Source: JBBROS01 sp963792675 (GTDB taxonomy: Bacteria; Pseudomonadota; Alphaproteobacteria; Acetobacterales; Acetobacteraceae). From it: DNA of 64,000 nucleotides. The notes below the pieces were generated by a model. That model did no database searches, was not told the origin of the DNA, and was given only the letters and a program-made list of their open reading frames with translations. Positions 43,164-52,073 of the stretch are shown piece by piece (positions within the stretch are counted from its first letter, which is position 1; each line of letters begins with the position of its first letter). The stretch lies in contig CAWBWT010000002.1 in the NCBI GenBank assembly GCA_963792675.1, positions 3,534,001 through 3,598,000 of the forward strand. The letters run 5' to 3'. Both the position numbers and the translations under genes were made by a program.

Positions 43164-44090
43164 ATGGCCAAAGTCATCATCAGCTGCGCGATCACCGGCG
43201 CGATCCATACGCCCAGCATGTCGGACGCGTTGCCGATCACCCCGGACGAGATCGCCCGCGCCTCCATCGAGGCCGCCGAAGCGGGCGCCGCAATCATCCA
43301 TTTGCACGCCCGCAACCCCGAAACCGGCGAGCCCACGCCCGACCCGGCCGTGTTCATGCGCTTCCTGCCGGTCATCAAGCAGTCGAGCGACGCGGTCATC
43401 AACATCACCACCGGCGGCGGCCTCAACATGACGCTCGCCGACCGGCTCGAGGCGCCGCTGCAGGCAAAGCCCGAGATGTGCAGCCTCAACATGGGCTCGA
43501 TGAACTTCAACATCTCGCGCGCCGCCGCCAAGATCACGAAGTGGAAGCACGCCTGGGAGAAGCCGTACCTCGAAGGCACGGTGAACCACATTTTCCGCAA
43601 TACCTTCCAGGACATCGAGGGCATCGTCGAACAGCTCGGTAAGGGGCACGGCACGAAGTTCGAGTTCGAGTGCTACGACGTCGGCCACCTCTACAACCTC
43701 GCGCACATGATGGATCGCGGCATCATCGAGGGTCCGGTGCTGGTGCAGACGATCTTCGGCATCCTCGGCGGCATCGGCGCCGAGCCGCGCAACCTGATGT
43801 TCATGCGCGAAACCGCCGACCGGCTGTTCGGCGACAATTACGTCTGGTCGGTGCTGGCGGCCGGACGCAACCAGATGGCGTTCACCACCATGGCCGGCAT
43901 CCTGGGCGGCAGCGTCCGGGTCGGGCTCGAGGACAGCCTCTACATCGGCAAGGGCAAGCTCGCCTCGTCCAATGCCGAACAGGTGGCGAAGATTCGCCGC
44001 ATCCTCGAGGAGCTGAGCCTCGAGATCGCGACGCCGGCGGAGGCGCGGGCGATGCTGCAGCTCAAGGGCGGCGACCGGGTGGGGTTCTAA
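43164..44090 (+). CDS. BKACE family beta-keto acid cleavage enzyme (DUF849, Kce-like)
   Basis: This zinc-dependent enzyme of 308 residues condenses a beta-keto acid with acetyl-CoA, as in 3-keto-5-aminohexanoate cleavage of lysine fermentation; the true substrate differs across the family. The start AKVIISCAITGAIHTPSMS, the metal-binding AAIIHLHARNPETGEPTPD near residue 42, and INITTGGGLNMTLADRL near 78 are typical. So are EMCSLNMGSMNFNISR and EFECYDVGHLYNLAHM. It heads a long plus-strand operon with a dipeptidase, an aldo/keto reductase and hydrogenase-like genes. Confidence 0.92.
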   Translation: MAKVIISCAITGAIHTPSMSDALPITPDEIARASIEAAEAGAAIIHLHARNPETGEPTPDPAVFMRFLPVIKQSSDAVINITTGGGLNMTLADRLEAPLQAKPEMCSLNMGSMNFNISRAAAKITKWKHAWEKPYLEGTVNHIFRNTFQDIEGIVEQLGKGHGTKFEFECYDVGHLYNLAHMMDRGIIEGPVLVQTIFGILGGIGAEPRNLMFMRETADRLFGDNYVWSVLAAGRNQMAFTTMAGILGGSVRVGLEDSLYIGKGKLASSNAEQVAKIRRILEELSLEIATPAEARAMLQLKGGDRVGF

Positions 44091-44093
44091 CCG

Positions 44094-45115
44094 GTGCCGG
44101 AAGGAACCGGGCAGGACGCCGCGGCGCTGCACGCCGAGCCTGGTCGCCATCGACACCCATATCGACATCCCTTGGCCGCCGGGTCCGTCCCCGTTCGAGG
44201 ACGGGCCGCGCCGGGTCGACGTCCCCAAGATGCGTCGCGGCGGCATGTCGGCGGGCTGCTTCGCCGCCTACATCCCGCAGGGCCCGCGCACGCCGGAGGG
44301 CCACAAGGCCGCCACCGAGCGGGCGCAGGCGATGCTGGACGCGATCAACGCGATGGGCGGCGACACGTCGCGGGTCTGCACCACGGCCGACGAGATCGAG
44401 GCCGCTAAGCGCGACGGGGTCGCGGCCGTCGTACCCTGCGTCGAGAACGGCTACGCGATGGCCGAGGACCTCGGGCTGCTGGCGCAATTCCGCGCCAAGG
44501 GGGCGCGCTACCTGACGCTGACCCATAACGGCCACAACGCGCTCGCCGATAGCTGCAACCCGCGCCGCGACCTCGGCGACGCCGACACGCTGCACGAGCG
44601 GCCTGAGCGGGCTCGGCCGCGAGGCCATCGGCGAACTGAACCGGCTCGGCATGCTGGTGGACATCTCGCATGTCAGCCGGCAGGCGACGCTGCAGGCGGC
44701 GATGCTGTCGAAGACGCCGATCCTCGCCACCCATTCCTGCGTCCGCGCGCTGTGCGACGTGGCGCGCAACGTGGACGACCTGCTGCTCGACGCGCTGCGC
44801 GACTGCCGCGGCATGGTCAGCATCACCGCCGTGGCCAGCTTCCTGAAGAAGGGCGCCAAGGCCGACCAGGTCACGGTGTCCGACTACGTCGACCACGTCG
44901 ACTACGCGGTGCGGCGGATCGGCCTCGCCCATGTCGGCATCAGCTCCGACTTCGACGGCGGCGGCGGCTTCATCGGCTGGCACGACGCCGGCGAGAGCGC
45001 CAACCTCACCGCCGAGCTGGTCCGCCGCGGCTACGACGCCGCCGAGATCGCCCAGCTCTGGGGCGGCAACTTCCTGCGCCTGCTGCGCGAAGCGGAGGAG
45101 TTCGCCCGTGCCTGA
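44094..45115 (+). CDS. Membrane dipeptidase, peptidase M19 family, two frame breaks
   Basis: This zinc dipeptidase of the renal dipeptidase family is about 340 residues when rebuilt. Landmarks are IDTHIDIPWPPG near residue 17 (metal-binding His-x-Asp), VVPCVENGYAM near 110, YLTLTHNGHNALADS near 140, MLVDISHVSRQA near 185, TPILATHSCVRAL near 205, and HVGISSDFDGGGGFIGW near 280. Frames change near 44139 and near 44601, each as one surplus base. The GTG at 44094 is the assumed start, four bases after the BKACE stop. The last eight bases overlap the aldo/keto reductase start. Confidence 0.85.
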
Positions 45116-45934
45116 TACGCTCGGCTCGGAGGGACGCACTCTGACCGAGCATCGGCTCGGCCAGGGCACCTGGCACATGGGCGAGCGCGGCGCCGACCGC
45201 GCGCGCCGAGGCCGACGCGCTGCGGCTTGGGGTCGATCTCGGCATGACGCTGATCGACACCGCCGAGATGTACGCCGATGGCGGCGCCGAGGAGGTGGTG
45301 GCCCAGGCCATCGCCGGCCAGCGCGACCGCGTGTTCCTGGTCAGCAAGGCCTATCCGCAGAACGCCGGCCGCCGCTCCCTGCCCGCCGCCTGCGAGCGCA
45401 GCCTGAAACGGCTCGGCACCGACTACCTGGACCTTTATCTGCTGCATTGGCCCGGCGGAACGCCGATCGCCGAGACGGTCGGAGGCGTTCGAACGCCTGG
45501 TCGAGGCCGGCAAGATCCGCGCCTGGGGGGTCAGCAACTTCGACGTCGACGGCATGGAGGAGCTGCCGCCGGGCTGCGCCACCAACCAGGTGCTTTACAA
45601 CCTTGGCAGCCGCGGCATCGAGTTCGACCTGCTGCCCTGGTGCCGCCAGCGTTCCATGCCGGTGATGGCCTATTCCCCGGTGGGCCAGGCCGGCACCCTG
45701 CTGCGCTCGCCGGCGTTGCGGACGGTCGCCGAGCGGCACGGCGCGACGCCGGCCCAGGTGGCGATCGCCTGGACCTTGCAGCCCGGCGTGGTCAGCATCC
45801 CGAAGGCGGCCGACCCCGCGCATGTGCGCGCGAACGCTGCTGCGGCTGGGCTGCGCTTGACCGAAGCGGACCATGCCACGCTGGACGCCGCGCATCCGCC
45901 GCCCCGCCGCAAGCAGCCGCTGGACATCCTGTAG
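45108..45934 (+). CDS. Aldo/keto reductase, two frame breaks
   Basis: This NADPH-dependent oxidoreductase has about 275 residues when rebuilt. The N-terminus TLTEHRLGQGTWHMGE, the catalytic MTLIDTAEMYADGGAEEVVA (Asp and Tyr), VFLVSKAYPQNAG (Lys) and YLDLYLLHWPG (His) are all present. Further on, AGKIRAWGVSNFDVDGME and MAYSPVGQAGTL, then QVAIAWTLQPGVVSIPKA, cover the rest of the barrel. The pieces lie in three frames, with surplus bases near 45203 and at 45481. The GTG at 45108 overlaps the dipeptidase stop. The substrate is not predictable. Confidence 0.85.
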
Positions 45935-45939
45935 CCGCA

Positions 45940-47553
45940 TTGGCCGCGCTGCTCGTCCTGCTGGCAGCCGGCTTCGCATTGCTGGCGCTCGGCGCCGTCC
46001 GCCGGGTTGCCCCGCTTCGAGTGCCGGGGTTCCAGGCATTGATGTGCCTCGTCGGCCTGGCTACGGCGCTGCTGTCGCTTACGCTGGCGCCCGCGCAAGC
46101 GACCGCGGAACTCGGCCTCGACTTCGCGATCGACGGGTTGTCGAGCGTTCTGCTGGTGCCGCTGCTGCTGCTTGGAGCCTGCGCGGCGGCGGGTCCGGTC
46201 ACGGTGGGATCGCTGGTGCTGGCTCTGCTCGCCGCCGACGCGGTTGGGGCCGTGCTGTTCCTCGGGGTTGCAAGCTGGGGCGCACCGCTGCCGGATTGGG
46301 CACCCTCGCAGCGCGGCCTGGCACGGGCGGTGCTGCCCGCGCTTGCAGCCGCCGCCTTCCTGTGCGTTGCCGCGCATGGCGGGTGGCCCACGCCGCGCTT
46401 CGCCGCCATGCGCATCGTGCCGCCGGACCTCGCCACGCTCGTCCTGCTGTCTCCACTCGCCATTGCGGCGGCCATCGCGGCGGCGGCGATGCTGCCGGCC
46501 CTGCTTGGCGCCGTCGTGGCGATCGACCTGCTGGCGCGGCTGCTGCTCGACCTGCCCGGCGTCATGGCGCCGGGTTGGTGGGGCACACTCCTGCTGCTTG
46601 CCGGGTCGGCCGCCGCGGTGTTGATGGCGCGCCGCACGGCATCGGCCGAGGATCCGGCGGCGGCCGGCGCCGCACTCGCGACCACCGGGCTTGCCGCCGC
46701 TTCGCTCGGCGTGGCGCTGCTGGCCCGCGCCGCCGACCTGCCGCCGCTGGCCTCGCTCGCGGTCTCGGCTGCCTTGCTGCTGGTGCTCGCCACTGCCTTG
46801 TCGGGCGCCCTGCTGCTGCGCGCCTCCGCGCCGCCCGGCCTGAGCCTGCCTCGCCCTGCCGGCCCGATGCTGCCCGGACCTCGAACCGCGGCGCTGCTCG
46901 CGCTGGCATCGGTGGCGGCGCTGCCGCCGACCCTCGGGTTCGCGGCGGCCTGGCTTTACTTACAGGCGTTGCTGGGTGCTGCGAGGCTCGGCGGGACGGC
47001 AACCCTGACCATGATCGCGGCGGCACTGGCCGGGGCCGGCCTGGTGCTCGCCTGCCTGGCTGCAACCGCAGTGCGGCTGGCGGGCAGCGGGCGCGAGCGG
47101 GGCGGCAACCCGGCGGCCCCGGCCAAGCCCTCCGCCCCGCCCGATCTCGCCACGGCCGCCCTGGCGCTTGCAGCCGTCGTGCTCGGCCTGCTGCCGGCAT
47201 CCGGCCTGGCACTCGTCGAGCCCGGCGTCCGCCTGCTGGCCGGCGTGCAGCTTCAGGGCGGCTCGGTCTGGGGCGTGTCGATCGGCCCGGAATGGGCAAG
47301 CTACTCCGCCCTCGGCCTGGCCGTGCCGCTGCTCGCCTGCACCGGCGCCGCAGCCTGGCTGGCACGGGCCGCGGCGGGGTCCGGGTCGGCCTGGCACGGC
47401 GGCCTCGGAGGAGACGGAACGGTCCGGGCCAACAAGCGACCCTTCCTGCCTTGGCCCGACTGGCACGAGTGGCGCCCGCGTCCAACGGCGCGATCCCTCC
47501 TGATGGCCCTGGCCCTGGTGCTCGCCGCAACCTTCGGCTGGGCGGCCCGCTGA
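45940..47553 (+). CDS. Diverged hydrogenase-4 / complex I proton-pumping-type membrane subunit (HyfB-like)
   Basis: This extremely hydrophobic, alanine/leucine-rich protein of 537 residues has about 13 membrane segments. It is placed as the HyfB/NuoLMN-type subunit because the next three genes are HyfC-, HyfG- and HyfI-like and the length and C-terminal layout fit. However, I do not see the usual transmembrane Trp-Glu or Lys residues of antiporter-like subunits: the only lysines are in the loop before residue 400 and near the C-terminus (ANKRPFLPWPDW). The start is TTG at 45940, six bases after the aldo/keto reductase stop, with poor ribosome-binding signals. The assignment is context-driven. 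Confidence 0.6.
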   Translation: MAALLVLLAAGFALLALGAVRRVAPLRVPGFQALMCLVGLATALLSLTLAPAQATAELGLDFAIDGLSSVLLVPLLLLGACAAAGPVTVGSLVLALLAADAVGAVLFLGVASWGAPLPDWAPSQRGLARAVLPALAAAAFLCVAAHGGWPTPRFAAMRIVPPDLATLVLLSPLAIAAAIAAAAMLPALLGAVVAIDLLARLLLDLPGVMAPGWWGTLLLLAGSAAAVLMARRTASAEDPAAAGAALATTGLAAASLGVALLARAADLPPLASLAVSAALLLVLATALSGALLLRASAPPGLSLPRPAGPMLPGPRTAALLALASVAALPPTLGFAAAWLYLQALLGAARLGGTATLTMIAAALAGAGLVLACLAATAVRLAGSGRERGGNPAAPAKPSAPPDLATAALALAAVVLGLLPASGLALVEPGVRLLAGVQLQGGSVWGVSIGPEWASYSALGLAVPLLACTGAAAWLARAAAGSGSAWHGGLGGDGTVRANKRPFLPWPDWHEWRPRPTARSLLMALALVLAATFGWAAR

Positions 47554-48407
47554 TGCGGCTCCTGGCGGTCCTGCTGCACGCCGCAGCACTTGCGGCGGCC
47601 GCGCCCCTGCTCGAAGGTCTGCTCCGCCGTGCTGCTGCTCGACGGCACGGGGGCGCGTTGCCGCCGTTGCTGCAGCCCGCGCACGATCTGCGGCGGCTCT
47701 GGCGCAAGCCCGGGCTGGTGCCGCACGGCGCGTCGGCCGTGTTCGCCGGCGCGCCCGCGGTGTCGTTCGGGGCTGCGGCCACCGCAGCGCTGGCGACCCC
47801 GAGCTTCGCCGCCGACACCCCGATCGGCGGCAGCACGGACCTTCTCGTCGTGGCCGGCCTGCTTGCGTTGTCGCGCGCCGCGCCGGCGCTCGCGGCGTTT
47901 GACACCGGCTCGGCCCGCGACGCCTTCGAGGGCGACCGGATCGTGGCGGCGCGCTTGTCGGCGGCGCCGGTGCTGCTGTTGGCTGCACTGGTCGTAGCCG
48001 TGCTGACCGGAGGCACCGATCCCGGCGCCGGGCCGCTACGCGGCAGCGGCGTCGCGCCCGGCATTCCCGGCCTGCTCGCCGGGCTCGCGCTGCTGGGCTG
48101 GGCGGCGGCCGACCGGCCGGCACCGGCGATCTTCTCGGGCCGCCATTTGGCGCTGTCCGACGCCGCGTTCCAGCTGCGCCGGGTCGCCGCCTTGTCGCTG
48201 GCGGCGACGGCCGGCCTGCCGTTCGGGATGGCGGGTTCCGGTTCGGGGCCCGACGCCTGGCTGGTCGGCGCGTGCTGCTGGGCGTTGAAGCTCGGCGTGC
48301 TAGGCCTGCTCGCGGCCGCCGCCGGCACGCACGGGGCCGTGTTGCCCGCAGCCGCGCTGCTGACGCTGATCGGCGCCGTCGTCGTCGGCGTGCAAGGCCG
48401 CGCGTGA
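47553..48407 (+). CDS. Hydrogenase-4 component C / NuoH-like membrane subunit
   Basis: This membrane protein of 284 residues has about eight hydrophobic segments and resembles HyfC/HycD and NuoH. The stretch LLQPAHDLRRLWRKPGLVPH near residue 40 is the conserved quinone-chamber/connector region of this family. RDAFEGDRIVAARLSAAPVL near 128 and HLALSDAAFQLRRVAALSL near 198 are further loops with charged residues that contact the soluble arm. It overlaps the HyfB-like gene by one base (TGATG) and the HyfG-like gene by four. Confidence 0.82.
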   Translation: MRLLAVLLHAAALAAAAPLLEGLLRRAAARRHGGALPPLLQPAHDLRRLWRKPGLVPHGASAVFAGAPAVSFGAAATAALATPSFAADTPIGGSTDLLVVAGLLALSRAAPALAAFDTGSARDAFEGDRIVAARLSAAPVLLLAALVVAVLTGGTDPGAGPLRGSGVAPGIPGLLAGLALLGWAAADRPAPAIFSGRHLALSDAAFQLRRVAALSLAATAGLPFGMAGSGSGPDAWLVGACCWALKLGVLGLLAAAAGTHGAVLPAAALLTLIGAVVVGVQGRA

Positions 48408-49816
48408 GTGCCGCCGGGCTGATCCGCGCCGGGGTTCCGGCCGATTGCCGGCCGTATCCCCGCCGCGTGTTGTCGCCGGCTGCCTGGCGCGACATGGCGC
48501 GGGCGTTGCCATCCGATCCGACGCTGCACTTCGTGGCGCTCTGGGCCGACGCGGCGGAGGTTCACGCCTTGTTCGAGGCCGATACCCCGGTCGTCGCCTC
48601 GGTCGCGGTCGAGGCCGGGCTGTATGCCGCGTTGTCGCCCGCCCGACCCGGCGCCGCCACGTTCGAGCGCGCGGTCGCGGATTTGTGGGGCCATCGTGCC
48701 GCCGACGCGGTGGACGTGCGGCACTGGCTCGACCACGGCACCTGGCCGGCGCTGCGGCCACTATCCGAGCGTCCGGTGCCGAACCCGGCCGCCGGCCAAC
48801 CCGCCGAGCCGCCCGAGATGCTCGAGTTTGCCGGCGCTGCGATCCCGCTCGGCCCGCTGCCGCCCACCCCGGGCGGCCCGGCCTATTGGCGCGTGACGCT
48901 GGGCGGCGACACGGTGACCCGGCTTGAGGGACGGCTCGGCTGGGGGCATCGCGGGATCCAAGGCCTGATCCGCGGCCGGTCGCCGGACGCCGCCGCGTCC
49001 TTGGTGGCCCGCATCGACGGCGCCGCAACCGTCGCCCACGCTCTCGCCTTCGCGCACGCCGTCGAGGCTGCCTGCGGGTCCGATCCGCTGCCATCGGCCG
49101 AGGCGCTGCGGACGCTGATGCTCACCCTCGAGCGGATCGCCGTGCGCCTGCACGACATCGGTGCCACCGCCGCGGCGCTCGGCGCGCCTTGGCGGGTGGC
49201 TGCGACGGCACGGGATTCGCTGCTCGCCGCCAGCGCCGACGCGTTCGGGCACCGGCTGATGATGGATGCCGTGCGCCCCGGCGGCGTTGCGGCCGAGCCA
49301 GCAACGGCCGCCCTCACGGCGCTGGACGAAGCTCTGGCTGCCCTACCGCCGCTGCGGCGGGCCTGGCCGACGCTCGGGGCGTTGCGGATCGAGGCCGCGC
49401 TCGCCCTCGGGGTGCCAGGGCCGATCGGGCGCGCCGCCGGGCGCCCCGACCCTGCCGAACCCGGCGCCGCGTTGCGGACCACCGGCGACCTGGCAGCGCG
49501 TATGGCCTCCATCACCGACGGCATCGAGGCCGACGTGGACGCGGCGCGCACGGCGCTCGCCAACCTGCCGGTCGGTCCCGTGTTCGCCGCGCCGCCGCGC
49601 CGCGACGGCGAAGGATTGGCGGTCGCCGACGGCCCGCTCGGCCCGGTTTGGCATTGGGTGCGGTTGGCGGACGGCACCGTACGGGCGTGGTTCGCCGCGG
49701 CGCCGGACGCGCTGCTGCTGCCGGCGGCGGAACAAGCGGCGGCCGGCGTCGGCATCGACGAGCTCGCGGCGCACCTGGCGTCGTTCGGGTTCCGCCCGGC
49801 CGGAACGGAGCTGTGA
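48404..49816 (+). CDS. Hydrogenase-4 component G-like large subunit without NiFe ligands
   Basis: This protein of 470 residues has a NuoC-like N-terminal part (about residues 1-135, with SPAAWRDMARALP and VEAGLYAALSPARPG) and a NuoD/HyfG-like C-terminal part. The latter begins LEGRLGWGHRGIQGLIRGRS near residue 170 and continues ARIDGAATVAHALAFAHAVE near 205, aligned with the place of the first CxxC in hydrogenases. No cysteine occurs there, and the C-terminus (AAHLASFGFRPAGTEL) lacks the second DPCxxC motif. It therefore cannot hold a NiFe site and is closer to NuoD or to hydrogenase-related (Ehr) proteins. The GTG start overlaps the previous stop. Confidence 0.82.
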   Translation: MSAAGLIRAGVPADCRPYPRRVLSPAAWRDMARALPSDPTLHFVALWADAAEVHALFEADTPVVASVAVEAGLYAALSPARPGAATFERAVADLWGHRAADAVDVRHWLDHGTWPALRPLSERPVPNPAAGQPAEPPEMLEFAGAAIPLGPLPPTPGGPAYWRVTLGGDTVTRLEGRLGWGHRGIQGLIRGRSPDAAASLVARIDGAATVAHALAFAHAVEAACGSDPLPSAEALRTLMLTLERIAVRLHDIGATAAALGAPWRVAATARDSLLAASADAFGHRLMMDAVRPGGVAAEPATAALTALDEALAALPPLRRAWPTLGALRIEAALALGVPGPIGRAAGRPDPAEPGAALRTTGDLAARMASITDGIEADVDAARTALANLPVGPVFAAPPRRDGEGLAVADGPLGPVWHWVRLADGTVRAWFAAAPDALLLPAAEQAAAGVGIDELAAHLASFGFRPAGTEL

Positions 49817-50283
49817 CGCAGCCGGCCGTGGATGACGACGCGGTCGGCCGCCTCGCCGCCCGGATCGACGCGGACCGGCTCGTTCGGCTCGGCCGCAGCT
49901 TGGCGGTCTACCCGGTCGCCGCCGGCGACTGCGGCGGCTGCGCGCTGGAATGGGCCATGCTGCGCCACGCCGCCGCCGGGCTGGAGCAGTACGGCGTGTC
50001 GGTCCGGGACACGCCGGTCGGGGCGGACGTGCTGCTGCTGTCCGGGGTCGTCACGAGCAGTTTGGTTGCCCCGGTGCAGCGCGCCTTGCTGGCGATGGCG
50101 GAGCCGCGCTGGGTGGTCGCGGTGGGCGCCTGCGCGATCGATGGCGGGGTGTTTGCCGGCAGCCCGGCGGTGGCGGGCGGCGCCGCGGCGGCGGTGCCGG
50201 TCGACCTCGTCATCCCCGGTTGCCCGCCCACGCCGGCCGCCATGCTGGCCGGGTTGCGCGCGCTGATCGCCGCCAACGCGTAG
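49813..50283 (+). CDS. Hydrogenase-4 component I / NuoB-like iron-sulfur subunit
   Basis: This soluble subunit of 156 residues carries the proximal [4Fe-4S] cluster next to the large subunit. The four expected cysteines are present: two in DCGGCALEWAML near residue 36, one in VAVGACAIDGGVFAG near 100, and one in VIPGCPPTPAAMLAGL near 137. The CxxC form matches the hydrogenase/NuoB family. It is the last gene of the operon. The GTG at 49813 overlaps the HyfG-like stop, and the gene ends one base before the convergent bluB. Confidence 0.88.
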   Translation: MTQPAVDDDAVGRLAARIDADRLVRLGRSLAVYPVAAGDCGGCALEWAMLRHAAAGLEQYGVSVRDTPVGADVLLLSGVVTSSLVAPVQRALLAMAEPRWVVAVGACAIDGGVFAGSPAVAGGAAAAVPVDLVIPGCPPTPAAMLAGLRALIAANA

Positions 50284-50284
50284 G

Positions 50285-50917
50285 CTACCGGTGCAGCACT
50301 GCGACCGGCTGCCGCTGCGCCCAGCCGTCCTGTTCCAGCTCCGGCCGCTCGCTGTCCTGCGCCGGCCAGCCAAGGCAAAGGAACGCCACCAACTGCCAGG
50401 ATGCGGGAAGGTCGAGTGCCTGCAGCGCTGCAGCCGGGTCGAGGATCGACACCCAGCCGAGCCCCACGCCCTCGGCGCGGGCGGCAAGCCATAGGGTGTG
50501 GATCGCGAGGACGGCGGAGTAGCCGACCGTTTCCTGCTGGGTCGCCCGCCCCAACCCGCCGCCTTGGGCCGGATCGGGATCGACGCACACCGCGAGCTGC
50601 ACCGGTGCCTCGTCGAGCCCGGCCAGCTTCAAGCGGGCATAGAGGCCGGCGCGATCACTGGGCTGCGCCGCCAGTGCAGCCGCGTTGGCGGCCACGAAAT
50701 TGGCCCGGATCGCTGCGCGCCGCGCCGGATCGTCCACCGTGACGAAGCGCCACGGCTGGCTCAGCCCGACCGACGGCGCGCCGTTGGCGACGGCTAGCAG
50801 CCGCTCCAGCAACCCCTCCGGCAACGGGTCCGGGCGGAACCGGCGCACGTCGCGGCGCCATTGGAACAGCAGGTCGAGCTGCTGACGAAACCCGGCATCG
50901 AACCGGGGCGGGCTCAT
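50285..50917 (-). CDS. bluB: 5,6-Dimethylbenzimidazole synthase BluB
   Basis: BluB is a flavin-destroying enzyme that converts reduced FMN and oxygen to 5,6-dimethylbenzimidazole, the lower ligand of cobalamin. It has 210 residues, the normal size, with a nitroreductase-like fold. FQWRRDVRRFRPDPLPEGLL near residue 18, NGAPSVGLSQPWRFVTVDDP near 44, and the late VGLGWVSILDPAAALQAL and LVAFLCLGWP are family features. The ATG at 50917 overlaps the phosphatase stop by four bases (ATGA). It supplies the step missing from the main cob cluster and shows aerobic cobalamin synthesis. Confidence 0.93.
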   Translation of the reverse strand: MSPPRFDAGFRQQLDLLFQWRRDVRRFRPDPLPEGLLERLLAVANGAPSVGLSQPWRFVTVDDPARRAAIRANFVAANAAALAAQPSDRAGLYARLKLAGLDEAPVQLAVCVDPDPAQGGGLGRATQQETVGYSAVLAIHTLWLAARAEGVGLGWVSILDPAAALQALDLPASWQLVAFLCLGWPAQDSERPELEQDGWAQRQPVAVLHR

Positions 50918-51574
50918 TCGCGCCGCAGCACGCGGTCGGTGACGAAGCTGGCGAGCCCGTTGGCGACGAAGTCGCGCTTCAGCGCCGCTTCGTCGTACTC
51001 GTCGCGCACCCAGTCGAGGAACGGCAGCCGGCCCTCGCCGTCCGCGGCGTAGCGGCGGAAGAAGGCGTCGAGGATGCCGGTGCGGGCCTGTTTCCAATGG
51101 CCGAAGCGCCAGGATAATTGCCGCGACGCTTCCGCCGCGCTCCCGCCCTCGAACAGGATCGCGAGCCCGCTCGCCAGCCCGGCCCGGTCGGCGCCCGACT
51201 TGCAATGCATCAGCGCCGGGCCGTCGAGGCTGCGGACGATCTCGTGGAAGCGCAGGATGCGGTCGCGATGCGGCGCGCCGCGGCTTTCGAACGCCATGTC
51301 GATGTGCCGCAGGCCGAGCCGCGCCGCCGCGTCGCGGGACAGCGCATCCGAGCCGCAATGCCGCCGCCCGCGCAGGTTGATCAGCGTGGTGAGTCCCGAG
51401 CCGGCGCTTGGCCGCGGCGAGCTGCCCCGGCGTCGGATGGTTGCTGCGGTAGAGCCGCCCTGGGATGACCTCGGCCAGGTTGGTCCAGACCAGGCGGAAC
51501 ACGGCATGGTCGACGAACAGGCTGTCGGCCCAGGCGGAGTGACGTCCGGATGCGAGGGTGCCGTGGAATGCCAT
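50914..51574 (-). CDS. Tyrosine/dual-specificity phosphatase-like protein, frame broken
   Basis: This cysteine-based phosphatase of about 219 residues is split by one surplus base near 51393. The N-terminal part includes LAEVIPGRLYRSNHPTPGQL. The rest reads LTTLINLRGRRH and then the active site ALMHCKSGADRAGLASGL (CX5R, with HCKSGADRAG). The Tyr/Asp-rich C-terminus is FLDWVRDEYDEAALKRDFVA. The ATG at 51574 follows the DUF29 gene by four bases, and a TTG at 51592 is the alternative. It is translationally coupled to bluB, so a role in removing the phosphate from alpha-ribazole phosphate or a related intermediate is an attractive but untested idea. Confidence 0.82.
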
Positions 51575-51578
51575 CGGT

Positions 51579-52022
51579 TTAAGGCTGCTCAACCCTCAGA
51601 GCATCGTCGAGCGTCCACGGTGAGACGTCGGGAAACGTTGCCAACGCCAAGCCGGTTTCGGCAGCCGCGGCACGGCGGGCGCGGCCGTATGCCGCCTGAA
51701 ACTGTTCCAGTGCTTTGCGGCGGAGGGTCGCGCTGTCGCTCAGAATGTCGCCGAGTTCGCTTTGCTGCACAATCACGGTAGCCGACCATGATCGGGTTGC
51801 CATCTCAGGCTGAAACCGGGCCTTCAAAAGATGCTGCAGCAGCACCGCCATCCGCGACCGCACTTCGCGTTCCTCTGATCGACCCATGCTCTCGAGATAC
51901 TCGCTCAGATGGGTGGCATCCACGTCGCCTAGCCGACCAGAGGCGAGGGCCGCAGCCTGTTGCCAAAGCCACTCGTGCTCGTCCAACTCGTAGAGGGAGG
52001 CGGTCTCGACCTGCGTATCCAT
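51579..52022 (-). CDS. DUF29 family protein
   Basis: This soluble protein of 147 residues matches the DUF29 family by its layout. It opens with an acidic/aromatic stretch (YELDEHEWLWQQAAALASGR), then DATHLSEYLESMGRSEEREV with RSRMAVLLQHLLKARFQPE, and then SWSATVIVQQSELGDILSDS. The function of the family is unknown; copies are common in cyanobacteria and some alphaproteobacteria and often vary between strains. Codon use looks slightly less G/C-biased than that of its neighbours. It lies between sdhB and the phosphatase-bluB pair on the same strand. Confidence 0.85.
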   Translation of the reverse strand: MDTQVETASLYELDEHEWLWQQAAALASGRLGDVDATHLSEYLESMGRSEEREVRSRMAVLLQHLLKARFQPEMATRSWSATVIVQQSELGDILSDSATLRRKALEQFQAAYGRARRAAAAETGLALATFPDVSPWTLDDALRVEQP

Positions 52023-52073
52023 GGCCGCAATATAGCGCAGCGTCCGGCTGAAAGCGACGCGCGACGCCGCGTG

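Noticed and set aside
42586..43431. A protein encoded across the tRNA-Arg intron, such as a homing endonuclease
   Set aside because: The open frame crosses the tRNA exons, has no LAGLIDADG or HNH motif, and the intron is only 253 nt.
44094..45934. Programmed frameshifting to explain breaks in the dipeptidase and reductase genes
   Set aside because: There is no slippery heptamer or shared signal. The same type of single-base change is spread over unrelated genes, so sequence error is simpler.
48404..50283. A functional NiFe hydrogenase
   Set aside because: The large subunit lacks all four cysteine ligands, and no maturation genes are nearby.
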